Assembly: GCA_015064785.1 (NCBI GenBank)
Contig: SVRM01000010.1
Coordinates: 1 to 54,906 of the forward strand
Direction: 5' to 3'
DNA: 54,906 nucleotides
Origin: Oscillospiraceae bacterium
GTDB lineage: Bacteria; Bacillota; Clostridia; Oscillospirales; CAG-272
Positions 26,994 to 35,346 of this stretch are shown here, piece after piece. The notes under the pieces are model-generated. The model made no database searches. It saw nothing but the letters and a program-made list of their open reading frames with translations, and had not been told where the DNA came from. Every line of letters starts with the position of its first letter. The first letter of the stretch is position 1. The position numbers and the translations under genes are program-made.

Positions 26994-27332
26994 ATGGACT
27001 GCTTATTCTGTAAAATCATCGCAGGCGACATCCCCTCCAAGAAAGCATATGAGGACGCGGATATGCTCGCCTTCTACGACATTGCCCCGCAGGCAAAGGT
27101 TCACATTCTCGTCATCCCCAAGGAGCACATTCCCTCCATGGACGGTGTGAACGCCGACAATGCCGCTGTTGTCGCAAAGATTTTTGCAAAGATTCCCGAA
27201 ATCGCACGGGAAGCCGGCATCACAAACGGCTACCGCGTCGTCTCCAACTGCGGCGACGATGCCTGCCAGTCGGTAAAGCATCTGCACTTCCACATCCTCG
27301 GCGGCGAGCAGCTCACCGAAAGAATGGCATAA
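26994..27332 (+). CDS. HIT-family (histidine triad) nucleotide hydrolase
   Basis: This 112-aa protein is the standard length for Hint-type proteins, which hydrolyse AMP-lysine-like phosphoramidates. It begins CLFCKIIAGDIPSKKAYEDADMLAFYDIAPQAKVHILVIP and ends with the triad HLHFHIL (H96, H98, H100), with the preceding conserved S-V-K. AAAGGATCC lies before ATG 26994. It is monocistronic with its own terminator and divergent from secA. Confidence 0.95.
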   Translation: MDCLFCKIIAGDIPSKKAYEDADMLAFYDIAPQAKVHILVIPKEHIPSMDGVNADNAAVVAKIFAKIPEIAREAGITNGYRVVSNCGDDACQSVKHLHFHILGGEQLTERMA

Positions 27333-27339
27333 AAAAAGA

Positions 27340-27373
27340 AACGGATACCGCATGGTGTCCGTTTTTCTCTTTT
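27340..27373 (+). terminator. Rho-independent terminator after the HIT gene
   Basis: AACGGATACC / GGTGTCCGTT (10 bp, one G-T pair) with loop GCAT, followed by TTTTCTCTTTT. Confidence 0.85.
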
Positions 27374-27422
27374 CAGGTGATAAATACAACCGCCGGGTGC
27401 ATCCGATGTGCCGAAACGGTTA

Positions 27423-27451
27423 TTGCAGGTTTTCGGAAAATCGTGTATAAT
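27423..27451 (+). promoter_or_regulatory. SigA-type promoter of the XRE-regulator gene
   Basis: TTGCAG (27423-27428), a 17-base spacer and TATAAT (27446-27451), 43 bases before ATG 27495. Confidence 0.8.
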
Positions 27452-27494
27452 GGTATTGCGATCGCAAAGAACATCATCAAGGAGGTCAAATCCT

Positions 27495-28589
27495 ATGACC
27501 ATCAACGAAAAAATCAAGGAATTGCGAAAAAAAGCCAACCTTACGCAAGAAGCGCTTGCCGCCGCGCTCAATATCGCCTATCAGTCTGTTTCAAAATGGG
27601 AATCAGGAACCGCGTCGCCCGACATCTCGCACCTCGTTCCGCTTGCCAACATCTTCGGTGTGACGCTGGATGAGCTGTTTGACCGCGGAAAGGATACGGA
27701 AGAACGCGACTTGACCGAATACCTTGCACGGGAGCAGCAGCTGTCCCACAACGGTCTGATTGAGGAACGGCTTTCGCTGTGGCAGGAGGCCGCCGCAAAA
27801 TACCCGAACAACCACACCTGTCTGAGATATTACGCCAATGCGCTCTGGAAGGTGCGGTATCTTGACTCCATTCCGTTTGAAACCCGCACGGAATACCTCG
27901 GAAAATCCATTGCCATCAATGAACGGCTGGTCAAAGAAGCGGAAGAACTGTCCGTCCGATTCGGTGCGCTACAGATTCTCATCTTTTCTCTCTCCGATCC
28001 GAAATTCCCGTTTGCGGATGAGAAAAAAGCGGTAGAATATGCCAATATGGCACCGAGCTTTCACTGCACCCGTGATTTGTTTTTTGAGCGCGCCTATTTC
28101 ACGGAGGAAAACAAAGAAAAATCCCGCGGCATTTGTCATCAGAATATTCTTTCCATGTTTGATTATGCAACCCATCGCATCCGCACACAGTCATGGGCAA
28201 CACCCGAAGAACGCATTGCGGCATATGAAACGGTTGTGAAGCTCTGGAACACAATGATTCCCGACGGCAATTTCCTGTTCTATCACTGCCGTCTTGCGGA
28301 AACGCACACGTCCCTTGCCAACAACTATGCGATGCTCGGCGACAGGGAAGATGCATTGCAGAACCTCACCGCCGCACTGCACCATGCAGCGGCATACGAA
28401 AACCAGACACCGGGCGAGGTACACTACACCGTCCCGTGGCTGTCGTCCGCCTATGCCGACTGCGCAAGATCGACCAAATCCGCACCGATCACACAGATCG
28501 GACAGCTGCAAAACGCATTGTCCAACACATGGTACGATTTTCTGCGCGAAGACGCGGAGTTTATCGCAATTTGTGATACCCTGAAATAG
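27495..28589 (+). CDS. XRE-family helix-turn-helix regulator with a large C-terminal helical domain
   Basis: This 364-aa protein has AAGGAGG nine bases before ATG 27495. Residues 3-58 are a Cro/C1-type HTH (INEKIKELRKKANLTQEALAAALNIAYQSVSKWESG), ending LANIFGVTLDELF. The remaining 300 residues are mostly helical and TPR-like, with no catalytic motif; such domains in Clostridia act as ligand- or peptide-sensing modules. No divergent target gene is adjacent, so its regulon is unknown. It ends at a strong terminator shared with the convergent anti-sigma gene. Confidence 0.85.
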   Translation: MTINEKIKELRKKANLTQEALAAALNIAYQSVSKWESGTASPDISHLVPLANIFGVTLDELFDRGKDTEERDLTEYLAREQQLSHNGLIEERLSLWQEAAAKYPNNHTCLRYYANALWKVRYLDSIPFETRTEYLGKSIAINERLVKEAEELSVRFGALQILIFSLSDPKFPFADEKKAVEYANMAPSFHCTRDLFFERAYFTEENKEKSRGICHQNILSMFDYATHRIRTQSWATPEERIAAYETVVKLWNTMIPDGNFLFYHCRLAETHTSLANNYAMLGDREDALQNLTAALHHAAAYENQTPGEVHYTVPWLSSAYADCARSTKSAPITQIGQLQNALSNTWYDFLREDAEFIAICDTLK

Positions 28590-28595
28590 CGCAAA

Positions 28596-28634
28596 ATGCC
28601 CACCCGACAGAATCGATTCCGTCGCGGTGGGCAT
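28596..28634. terminator. Bidirectional terminator
   Basis: The stem ATGCCCACC / GGTGGGCAT is extended inward by CGACAG/CCGTCG-type pairs with one bulge. On the plus side it is followed by CTTTGATT and on the minus side by TTTGCG. Confidence 0.7.
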
Positions 28635-28641
28635 CTTTGAT

Positions 28642-30255
28642 TCAATTGAACCGACCGTCCGTGACCATGGACGTGTCGAGATAATCGGGATGCACGGCAG
28701 GCACCCAGTAGCCGCCGTAGTGCTCAAGTCCCTCCGCCATGTTGTGTCCCGGGAAATTGTCAAGCCGTACATAATAATGGTAGTACGGAATATAGTACGT
28801 ATCAAGGTTCGACGGACGATATTCCAGCTCACAGGACAGAATGGCATCCTCACAAAAACCGGCATCCGTCATATATTCCGCCGGAACCGTGGTGATATAT
28901 TCCCCGGCAAACAACATCTCCGTCGCTTCTTCCTCGGAAATCAACGGATAGTCGCCGAGCTTTTCCAGCGCACCTGCCTGATTCCGGATGTGAATGCCGC
29001 CGAGCGTGTCATCGCTCTCACCGGGGAAGAACTGAAGACTCGCAAACGAGGCATTGAAATAGTTCTGCTGTACATCGTCCGACACGGTGAACACTCCGAA
29101 GTCCCGATGCGGCTCACCTTTGAAATCGCGTTGACAGGTCAGACGGTACTGTCCGTATTGACCGTCAAGAAGCATATAGTACTGCTCACAGAGATACGCG
29201 GTCGTTTTTTCCGCTGCTTTGTTGGATATTTCGCCATTCAGCCGCCGGTTTCCCGACAGTGCAATCGGTTCGGCAAAGTCAATCGTTGTAAAACCGTTGC
29301 CCTGCACGCGGATCTCACCGCCCGAGGTTTGCAGAATCACCAGATCGCCGGGGATATCCTCCTCGTCCCACGCAGATCCGGTTTCATAGGACAGCACCTC
29401 ATAGCCAAGCAGGTCGGCATAGCGCTGACCTTGCGCGAGCATGACATCATCGGACAAATACACCGGCTTTCCGGAGTAATCGTAAAACGCCAGATTTTTG
29501 TAGACCGGCAGCGTTTCGGGCGTGCCGTACTGATCGAGCAGATTGTAATTGCAGTACACATCATCGGCATAGAGCAAAATTCCCTCAAAGCCGAAGGCAT
29601 CCTTGATTTCCTCCAGTACAATCACCGGCAGCTGATCCCAAGACGCCTCTCCTTCATAGGACAGAACCTTGTCGGATGCGTCTTCCCCGGCAGATGTGTC
29701 ACAAGCCGGAACGTCCGCCGGTATGTCGGGCGGCTCCTCCATAGGTGCGTCCTCCTCTATGACATCCTCCCATTCCACTTCTTCCTCCGCTTCCGTGGCG
29801 GTGCCCTTCTTCAGCGCGGCATCTGAGGATGCAGCATTCTCTGCTGCGTCATCGGCTTCCGGCTGCGGCGCTTCCTCAACCGACGGAAAAACGACATCCT
29901 CCAATGCCTCGTCATCCTGTGCAAGATCTATGGTGACCACCGCATCGTCCATCGTCTCGGAATAGGTAAAGGATGGGTCTGTGACCGTGACCTCCGGCGC
30001 GGTGCTGACAGCAGAATTCTGCGTCTGCACTACAGCTTCCGTCGCGGTTGTGGTTATCAGGGTATCATCCTGTGTCCGGTCAAACACCGGAAGCATCCGG
30101 ATACCAATCGACAGCACCAGCACCGCACAAATGCCCGCCGCCATGCGCCGAATCCGCTTCCGCCGCCGGCTGCACATTGCGGCATATTCGTCACACTGTG
30201 CAAGCAGATCAAGCTCCGTTTCGCCCAAGGCTTCCATCAGTTCATATGCGTTCAT
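28642..30255 (-). CDS. Probable anti-sigma factor, membrane-anchored
   Basis: This 537-aa protein begins four bases inside the sigma-factor gene (ATGA overlap), the usual arrangement for an ECF sigma and its anti-sigma factor. Residues 1-36 are a short cytoplasmic part (YELMEALGETELDLLAQCDEYAA, then RRRKRIRR), followed by one membrane helix (about 37-56, AAGICAVLVLSIGIRM), a Thr/Ala/Glu-rich acidic linker (about 60-200) and a large outer domain (about 200-537) rich in Tyr and Asp. There is no zinc HxxxCxxC motif in the cytoplasmic part, so this is not a ZAS-type anti-sigma. The outer domain is unrecognised and could be the sensor. Calling it anti-sigma is inference from position and topology. 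Confidence 0.65.
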   Translation of the reverse strand: MNAYELMEALGETELDLLAQCDEYAAMCSRRRKRIRRMAAGICAVLVLSIGIRMLPVFDRTQDDTLITTTATEAVVQTQNSAVSTAPEVTVTDPSFTYSETMDDAVVTIDLAQDDEALEDVVFPSVEEAPQPEADDAAENAASSDAALKKGTATEAEEEVEWEDVIEEDAPMEEPPDIPADVPACDTSAGEDASDKVLSYEGEASWDQLPVIVLEEIKDAFGFEGILLYADDVYCNYNLLDQYGTPETLPVYKNLAFYDYSGKPVYLSDDVMLAQGQRYADLLGYEVLSYETGSAWDEEDIPGDLVILQTSGGEIRVQGNGFTTIDFAEPIALSGNRRLNGEISNKAAEKTTAYLCEQYYMLLDGQYGQYRLTCQRDFKGEPHRDFGVFTVSDDVQQNYFNASFASLQFFPGESDDTLGGIHIRNQAGALEKLGDYPLISEEEATEMLFAGEYITTVPAEYMTDAGFCEDAILSCELEYRPSNLDTYYIPYYHYYVRLDNFPGHNMAEGLEHYGGYWVPAVHPDYLDTSMVTDGRFN

Positions 30256-30818
30256 AACCGATCCTCCCCTCCAAGATAGTCTTTCAGCCGTCCCCGTGTC
30301 CGCGACAGAATTTTGGACACACTGTTTTCCGATATGCCGAGCTGCCGTGCGATTTCATTGACCGCCTGGGCATAGAAATACCGCCGCAGAAACACCGTGC
30401 GGTCACGCAGAGGAAGGTCGGTCAGAAAATGACGGAGCTTCTCTGCAAGCTCATTTTTGTGAACCTCCTCAAATACGGTGTCACCCTCCGTTGCACAGTC
30501 AGACAGCTCCTCAAGCAAAAGCGGCATCTCTCCGCCGCCGCGCTTATCCGCATGAAGACGGCGATAACGGTCCAGCGAAAGATTCCGTGTGATGCGCCCG
30601 AGGAACAGCCGCAGACTGGACGGCTTCTGCGGCGGAATCGTATTCCATGCACGCAGCCAGGTATCGTTGACACATTCCTCGGCATCGCCTTCGCTTTGCA
30701 GAATCCTGTCCGCGATGGTATGGCAGTAGATATGATATTTTTCGTCGGTATGCTGAATTGCCCGCTCATCACGGCTCCAATACAGATTCACAATAGCTTC
30801 ATCCTGCACGCGGTTCAC
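30252..30818 (-). CDS. ECF-type RNA polymerase sigma factor
   Basis: This 188-aa protein has region 2 around residues 20-90 (SEGDAEECVNDTWLRAWNTIPP and FLGRITRNLSLDRYRR) and region 4 at 130-185 (DLPLRDRTVFLRRYFY, then EIARQLGISENSVSKILSRTRGRLKDYL). The start is GTG 30818; a second GTG at 30809 has better spacing to GGGAG, so the true start may be nine bases later. Two candidate promoters lie upstream: a SigA type and an ECF type shared with a lipoprotein gene 3.6 kb away, which suggests autoregulation. Confidence 0.9.
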   Translation of the reverse strand: MNRVQDEAIVNLYWSRDERAIQHTDEKYHIYCHTIADRILQSEGDAEECVNDTWLRAWNTIPPQKPSSLRLFLGRITRNLSLDRYRRLHADKRGGGEMPLLLEELSDCATEGDTVFEEVHKNELAEKLRHFLTDLPLRDRTVFLRRYFYAQAVNEIARQLGISENSVSKILSRTRGRLKDYLGGEDRL

Positions 30819-30839
30819 ACTCCCTTTTGCCTTTCATAT

Positions 30840-30866
30840 AATAAGACGTAATTTTTTCGAAAATCT
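30840..30866 (-). promoter_or_regulatory. Candidate ECF-type autoregulated promoter
   Basis: On the minus strand AGATTTTC (30859-30866) is followed after exactly ten bases by CGTCTTATTATATGAA, about ten bases before the gene's ribosome site. The CGTC -10 is typical of ECF promoters. The same two blocks with the same spacing occur at 34479-34500. Confidence 0.6.
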
Positions 30867-30889
30867 GACAGAATTTCTTTGTATTTTTC

Positions 30890-30918
30890 ATTTTATCACA
30901 ACGACTGCTGTCTGTCAA
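30890..30918 (-). promoter_or_regulatory. SigA-type promoter upstream of the ECF sigma gene
   Basis: On the minus strand: TTGACA (30913-30918), a 17-base spacer and TAAAAT (30890-30895). It would give basal expression upstream of the ECF-type promoter. Confidence 0.7.
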
Positions 30919-30977
30919 GGCAGACACACCGACAAACGTACTATTTTCGGAACATTTCCGAAAATTCCCGTATTTCC

Positions 30978-31006
30978 TTGCTTTTTCTGCCGGAATCGCG
31001 TATAAT
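30978..31006 (+). promoter_or_regulatory. SigA-type promoter of the nuclease-like lipoprotein gene
   Basis: TTGCTT (30978-30983), a 17-base spacer and TATAAT (31001-31006), 34 bases before ATG 31040. Confidence 0.75.
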
Positions 31007-31039
31007 AATATCAGATCATGAATCGGAGGTGTTCTGTCC

Positions 31040-32161
31040 ATGACCCGTCATGCACGAAACGGTGCCGCCCTGTTCTGCGTGCTTCTCTTGCTGCCCCTAT
31101 CTGTTTTCGCCTGTTCGTCGAAGAAACCGGAGCCGTTCGATGCTGCCGCAGCACCGGAGGACCGGACCATCACCCTGATCAACTACAATGTCGCCGGTCT
31201 TCCCAAAATTTTCGGCAATCAGGCGGAGGATGTCGGTGCAAACCAGCGTCAGATCGGGGCACAGCTTACTGATCGCGCCTTTGATATTGCCGCTGTACAG
31301 GAGGATTTCGGCTATCACGGTGATCTGATTGCCGGGCTGGACAGTGAGGTCTATCCGTTCCGTACCGTTCATTCCGGCGGTGTCCCGGGCGGCGACGGTC
31401 TGAATCTCTATTCCCGTTATCCACTGTACAACGAAACACGCACACCATGGGAAACGGCATACGGCATCATCGATGACGGTGCCGACGAAATGACACCGAA
31501 AGGCATTTTATATGCACTGATTGAGATTGAAGACGGCGTTTATCTCGACTTTTACGACATTCATGCCGATGCTTACGGGGACGAGGGCTCGACTGCCGCC
31601 CGCGAGGTACAGTTCCGCCAGCTTGCCGCACTTCTGCAAAGCCGCACCGTTGACCGTCCTGTCATTGTCACAGGTGACTTCAACACCTCGCTTCACCACG
31701 GAAACGATTCGGGACTGTATGAAAATCTGATGGTGCCGTGCGGGCTGACCGATGTCTGGATCGAACTGTACAACGGCGGTGTCACCGATGATTTCTCGGC
31801 ATTTGCTGATACCTCCGAACGCTGGGACGGCATTGAAAAGGTGCTGTACCGCTCCGGCGGCGGTATTGCGCTGACACCGCTGGACTTCACATATGAATCT
31901 CTGACCGACGGGGACGGCGCATCGCTTTCTGACCATCCGGCGGCGGTCTGTTCCTTTGCCTATACGCTGACGGAAGATTTTTCGCCGACGGAGGAACCAA
32001 TCACTGTCACAAAGCGGAATGTGTTCCGGGATGCGGTGACCAAGGTACGTTACATCGGACTGGATCTGTGGAAAATTTTCACCAATTTCGAACAGCTCAC
32101 GGCATATCTTGCGCCGGAGATCGAAAAACTCAAAGAGGCTGTGTCGGCGTGGTTTTCCTGA
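31040..32161 (+). CDS. Lipoprotein of the endonuclease/exonuclease/phosphatase family
   Basis: This 373-aa protein has GGAGGTG before ATG 31040. It has a signal peptide with a lipobox (LSVFAC, Cys25), then an EEP fold: TLINYNVAGLP, AAVQEDFGYH (catalytic Glu in the Q-E pair), YDIHADAYGDEG, PVIVTGDFNTSLHHG (D and N of the GDFN motif) and SLSDHPAAVC (the S-D-H triad). Members are metal-dependent DNases, RNases or sphingomyelinase-like phosphodiesterases. Being anchored outside the membrane, this one would act on extracellular nucleic acid or lipid head groups. The C-terminal 60 residues are a helical extension. Confidence 0.88.
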   Translation: MTRHARNGAALFCVLLLLPLSVFACSSKKPEPFDAAAAPEDRTITLINYNVAGLPKIFGNQAEDVGANQRQIGAQLTDRAFDIAAVQEDFGYHGDLIAGLDSEVYPFRTVHSGGVPGGDGLNLYSRYPLYNETRTPWETAYGIIDDGADEMTPKGILYALIEIEDGVYLDFYDIHADAYGDEGSTAAREVQFRQLAALLQSRTVDRPVIVTGDFNTSLHHGNDSGLYENLMVPCGLTDVWIELYNGGVTDDFSAFADTSERWDGIEKVLYRSGGGIALTPLDFTYESLTDGDGASLSDHPAAVCSFAYTLTEDFSPTEEPITVTKRNVFRDAVTKVRYIGLDLWKIFTNFEQLTAYLAPEIEKLKEAVSAWFS

Positions 32162-32180
32162 CACGGCAGAACATAACAGA

Positions 32181-32225
32181 ACAGCACGGTATCCATCCTC
32201 TTCCGGAACACCGTGCTGTATTTTT
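32181..32225 (+). terminator. Rho-independent terminator
   Basis: ACAGCACGGT (32181-32190) pairs with ACCGTGCTGT (32210-32219), followed by ATTTTTC. It lies between convergent genes. Confidence 0.75.
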
Positions 32226-33004
32226 CAGATCAGAATATCGAAATAGCTCTCTACCCGCTCAGAGATGCGGCGCATGGTCCGTGCGTCCAGCCGTTCACGC
32301 CAGTCGGTATCGTGCATGTCGCAGTAATCGGCGCGCGTGAAGGTAACCTCAATGGTTAAGGGGAAGCCGGGATCAAACGGTTCTCTGCCAGTGAGCGCCA
32401 TACCGGCAACAGCCGCATTGTAAATGCGTTTTTCCGCCTCGTCATTTGGCAGACAGACGGCTGTATTGCGCACCTCGGCATATTTTACCTCTGCCGTGAT
32501 GACGCCCGGCAGCAGTGCTTCGGCTTCTGCACACGCCGCTCGGTCACCGGTCACCATGACACAGGGAATGCCGAAATATCCCGCAAAAATGCACTCCTGC
32601 GTAATCTCACCGCGGCGGATGCCGTTGTATTTGTAGTCAAAAATCGACTGCGAGGACTGCGTGTGGTCAAGAAACGCTTTTGCCGTTCCCGACATGGCGT
32701 GCATACCGACCAGCATCAGCACGTCACAGTCACGGATGATTCCCATGATCGTTTTGCCGTTGATCTGCGTCGCACGGGGATCAAGCGCACCCTCAATGAA
32801 GTTTTTTCCGCTGCCATGACCGTCCCAGACGTAGACTGCATCGGCTCCCGCGTCAAAACAGCCGGCAACGGCGGCATTGGTATCCGCCATCAGCCGCTCA
32901 CGTGTGTGGATGTAATCGGGGGCTTCCGTGTCCATAACCTGCTCGATCTTTGACACGCCGGAAATACCCTCAAGGTCGGTAATCATCAGTACTTTTTTTT
33001 CCAT
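32225..33004 (-). CDS. M55-family D-aminopeptidase (DppA-like)
   Basis: This 259-aa protein matches DppA, a self-compartmentalising zinc peptidase that removes N-terminal D-alanine from peptides. The metal ligands are visible: D10 and E12 in ITDLEGISG, H63 in DGHGSGK, H102 in GMHAMSG and E133 in RGEITQE. The length is that of the B. subtilis enzyme (about 274). AGGAGGATTTTGCG lies upstream of ATG 33004. There is no signal peptide, so it is cytoplasmic. With murQ elsewhere in the window it suits recycling of cell-wall peptides. No Dpp permease genes follow, unlike the Bacillus operon. Confidence 0.9.
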   Translation of the reverse strand: MEKKVLMITDLEGISGVSKIEQVMDTEAPDYIHTRERLMADTNAAVAGCFDAGADAVYVWDGHGSGKNFIEGALDPRATQINGKTIMGIIRDCDVLMLVGMHAMSGTAKAFLDHTQSSQSIFDYKYNGIRRGEITQECIFAGYFGIPCVMVTGDRAACAEAEALLPGVITAEVKYAEVRNTAVCLPNDEAEKRIYNAAVAGMALTGREPFDPGFPLTIEVTFTRADYCDMHDTDWRERLDARTMRRISERVESYFDILI

Positions 33005-33031
33005 CGCAAAATCCTCCTATGATGGATTGCT

Positions 33032-33586
33032 CTATTCTTCTTCCGTCCGGAACGCATAATGCGCCGTCCCGCTGTATGCCCCGTCTGACACATCCCATGC
33101 GGCAATCACCTCATACAGTGCATTGTCCTCTGTCAGTGTCAGTACGCCTCCCTCTGCCGTGACCGTTTCATAGGCATCATGCCCCTCGGCATCGGCCGGG
33201 TATCGGCGTACTTCAAGGGATGTAAGCGGCAGCGGTACCTCTGCGGGGATTTCAAACACCAGCGTCACCTCTGCCCCGTCTCCCGCCGTGATCACCGGGA
33301 CTGCGTCCCCGGCGGTAAGCGGATGAAAGCTGTCGGCATGTTTACCCGATCCCATACCGTTGTCAAGGTGGACAAACCATGAATAGGTACCGCGCCATGC
33401 GGTGACGGACTCCTCACCGCAGACAATGGTCATATTCGGCGGCGCTTGGGGGAAGCCTGTTTCCGTAACGGAACGAAAGCTGCCCGAACCATCGGTTGTA
33501 TCGGATGTTGTTCCGTGATCGCTGCCGCAGGCGAAAAGCATAAAAACGCACAGTGACAATAAGATAAGCCAAAGTTTCATTTTCAT
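33032..33586 (-). CDS. Small lipoprotein of unknown function
   Basis: This 184-aa protein has GGAGG eight bases before ATG 33586. It has a signal peptide and lipobox MLFACGS, a Ser/Thr/Asp-rich linker, then a compact beta-rich domain (about 50-180) including WRGTYSWFVHLDNGMGSGKH and a TLVFEIPAEVPLPLTSLEVRRY strand pair. It lies 14 bases after the 274-aa lipoprotein gene and is cotranscribed with it, possibly under the ECF-type promoter at 34479-34500. Function unknown. Confidence 0.72.
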   Translation of the reverse strand: MKMKLWLILLSLCVFMLFACGSDHGTTSDTTDGSGSFRSVTETGFPQAPPNMTIVCGEESVTAWRGTYSWFVHLDNGMGSGKHADSFHPLTAGDAVPVITAGDGAEVTLVFEIPAEVPLPLTSLEVRRYPADAEGHDAYETVTAEGGVLTLTEDNALYEVIAAWDVSDGAYSGTAHYAFRTEEE

Positions 33587-33600
33587 TGTGGTGTCCTCCT

Positions 33601-34425
33601 TTATTCGATCCATGCCTGATGGGAATTGATAACAGGCACAATGGCAGCCCCGTCCCAGTCCTCGCGGGGAATGGCGGCAGCGATTGCCCAATATGCCATG
33701 TCACAGGTACCGATCTCAGGCACCTCGCGCCGGATGTGAATCTCGATGGTCTCCCCGACACGTCGCACCATCGTCACTTCGTGCGAGATCGAGCCGCTGC
33801 CCTCTTCCAGATAGACGACCGCCAGCACGTTGTCTTCAAAAAATGCCGCGTCATATTCCGGAAACTGCTCTCTGTGTCTTGCGGGAAACTCGTCATACGT
33901 CTGATACAGCCGGACACCCGGTGCTGTAAATTCACCCTCCAGCCATCCGCCGCGCACGATTTTTGCTTCATTCGGAAGGGAATCCCCATAACAAAGCAAA
34001 TGGTATTCGCCCGATTCCCTGTCATACACGGCAATTTCGTAGGCAGGGTCTGACCCTGTAATTTCATAGAAATGTGCGCCGATCGGATATCCGAACGATG
34101 TCAGATCGGGAACATTCGTCACATAATCCATCGGCGTCGGGTACGGCGGCTTTGATTGCACTGTACCGAGCTGCGTGCCGATTTTCTCCTCGGCAATCAC
34201 CGTCGGCGGTGCAAAATCGCGTGTGTAGCTGCGTCCGTTGTACCGGACAAAGATCATCCAGTCGACGATAGCATAGGCTTCCCCCTCTGTCCCGGAGCCG
34301 CCGTCATCCGTTTCCGTGACGGCAGAAAAATCCGGACAGACCGGAATTGCGTCCGACGCCGCACCGCAGGAAATCAGCGGGAACAGCAGACAAACCAGCC
34401 ATACAAAAATCAGAATCCGTTTCAT
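33601..34425 (-). CDS. Lipoprotein of unknown function, candidate ECF target
   Basis: This 274-aa protein has AAAGGAG before ATG 34425. The lipobox is PLISCGA. The outer domain (about 45-270) is mixed alpha/beta with VDWMIFVRYNGRSYTRDFAPP, FYEITGSDPAYEIAVYDRESG and VYLEEGSGSISHEVTMVRR. I do not recognise the family. The promoter region shares a CGTC-type -10 and an AGATTTTC block with the ECF sigma gene, so it is probably part of that sigma factor's regulon. Confidence 0.72.
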   Translation of the reverse strand: MKRILIFVWLVCLLFPLISCGAASDAIPVCPDFSAVTETDDGGSGTEGEAYAIVDWMIFVRYNGRSYTRDFAPPTVIAEEKIGTQLGTVQSKPPYPTPMDYVTNVPDLTSFGYPIGAHFYEITGSDPAYEIAVYDRESGEYHLLCYGDSLPNEAKIVRGGWLEGEFTAPGVRLYQTYDEFPARHREQFPEYDAAFFEDNVLAVVYLEEGSGSISHEVTMVRRVGETIEIHIRREVPEIGTCDMAYWAIAAAIPREDWDGAAIVPVINSHQAWIE

Positions 34426-34478
34426 GGGAAAACTCCTTTCACGTTTTGCGGCAGAATGCATCTGCCTTCATACAATAA

Positions 34479-34500
34479 GACGCAAAACATCGGAAAATCT
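34479..34500 (-). promoter_or_regulatory. Candidate ECF-type promoter of the lipoprotein pair
   Basis: On the minus strand AGATTTTC (34493-34500), ten bases, then CGTCTTATTGTATGAA running down to about 34467. It is nearly identical in sequence and spacing to the site at 30840-30866. Confidence 0.6.
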
Positions 34501-34544
34501 TCCCGTATTTCCGAAAATTTCCGGTTTTCCGGAATTCTGCAAGA

Positions 34545-35201
34545 TCAGATCAGCGCCTGACCGTTGATGACCAGCTTGAAGACCAGACCCAGTCGGTCAG
34601 CGGCTTTGCGGCAGAGAATCATGCGCTCCAGAAAAATTTCAAAGTAGTCCATGACGGAGCTGTAGTGCGTGTCGACGGTCAGCTTCAGCGTCAGATGCGT
34701 GTGCGTATCGTTGAGCATCAACTCGGACGAGGTGACCGAATAGTTGACACGATCATGAATGTCAAAGGTCGATGCATCGGCATTGCGGACGCGGCTGCGG
34801 CGCACGTCTGCCTTGTCGGCGAGAATCAAAGCCGCTGCCGCGGCGTTGACGGGAACACCGGTCCCCTCGTCGTGGTTGCCGATGGCAGATACGATCATCG
34901 CGATATCCTCGGCATCCATACCGTATTTATCGAGAATGCGGAACGCCATGACCGCACCGCTCTGGCTGTGGTCAGCACGGTTGACAAGATTGCCGATATC
35001 GTGCAGGTATCCGGCGATTTTCGCAAGTTCTACCGTATGCTCGTCAAAGCCGAGGGAGGCAAGCAGTCCTCCTGCCGTTTCTGCCGTTTTGCAGACATGT
35101 GCAAAGCTGTGTTCGGTGTAGCCGAGCGCATTCAGCGCCTCGTCTGCTTTTGTAATATAAACGCGGATCGCAGGATCGCGTTTCAGTTCTTCGTATGTCA
35201 A
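34545..35201 (-). CDS. HD-domain phosphohydrolase-like protein
   Basis: This protein is about 218 residues from TTG 35201, eight bases after GGAG; a GTG nine bases upstream touches the ribosome site and is less likely. The HD motif set is intact: H34 in TEHSFAHV, the HD pair in AGYLHDIGN, ADHSQSGAV and AIGNHDEG, then D in LILADKADVRRSRV. Such proteins are metal-dependent phosphohydrolases of nucleotides or signalling molecules. It is monocistronic and divergent from the T-box/trpB unit. The substrate is unknown. Confidence 0.83.
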   Translation of the reverse strand: MTYEELKRDPAIRVYITKADEALNALGYTEHSFAHVCKTAETAGGLLASLGFDEHTVELAKIAGYLHDIGNLVNRADHSQSGAVMAFRILDKYGMDAEDIAMIVSAIGNHDEGTGVPVNAAAAALILADKADVRRSRVRNADASTFDIHDRVNYSVTSSELMLNDTHTHLTLKLTVDTHYSSVMDYFEIFLERMILCRKAADRLGLVFKLVINGQALI

Positions 35202-35311
35202 TGGATTCACTCCTCTGTTGTGAAAGTTTTTTCATAGTATACCACATTTTTTACCGCTGTGCAAGAGCTCTTTGATTTTCTGTAATTTTTTTGAAAAATC
35301 ACGATTTTCTC

Positions 35312-35340
35312 TTGACAAATGCACCTGGGCGTGCTATAAT
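35312..35340 (+). promoter_or_regulatory. SigA-type promoter of the T-box/trpB transcript
   Basis: TTGACA (35312-35317), a 17-base spacer and TATAAT (35335-35340): a consensus promoter placing the RNA start near 35347. Confidence 0.9.
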
Positions 35341-35346
35341 ACATAC

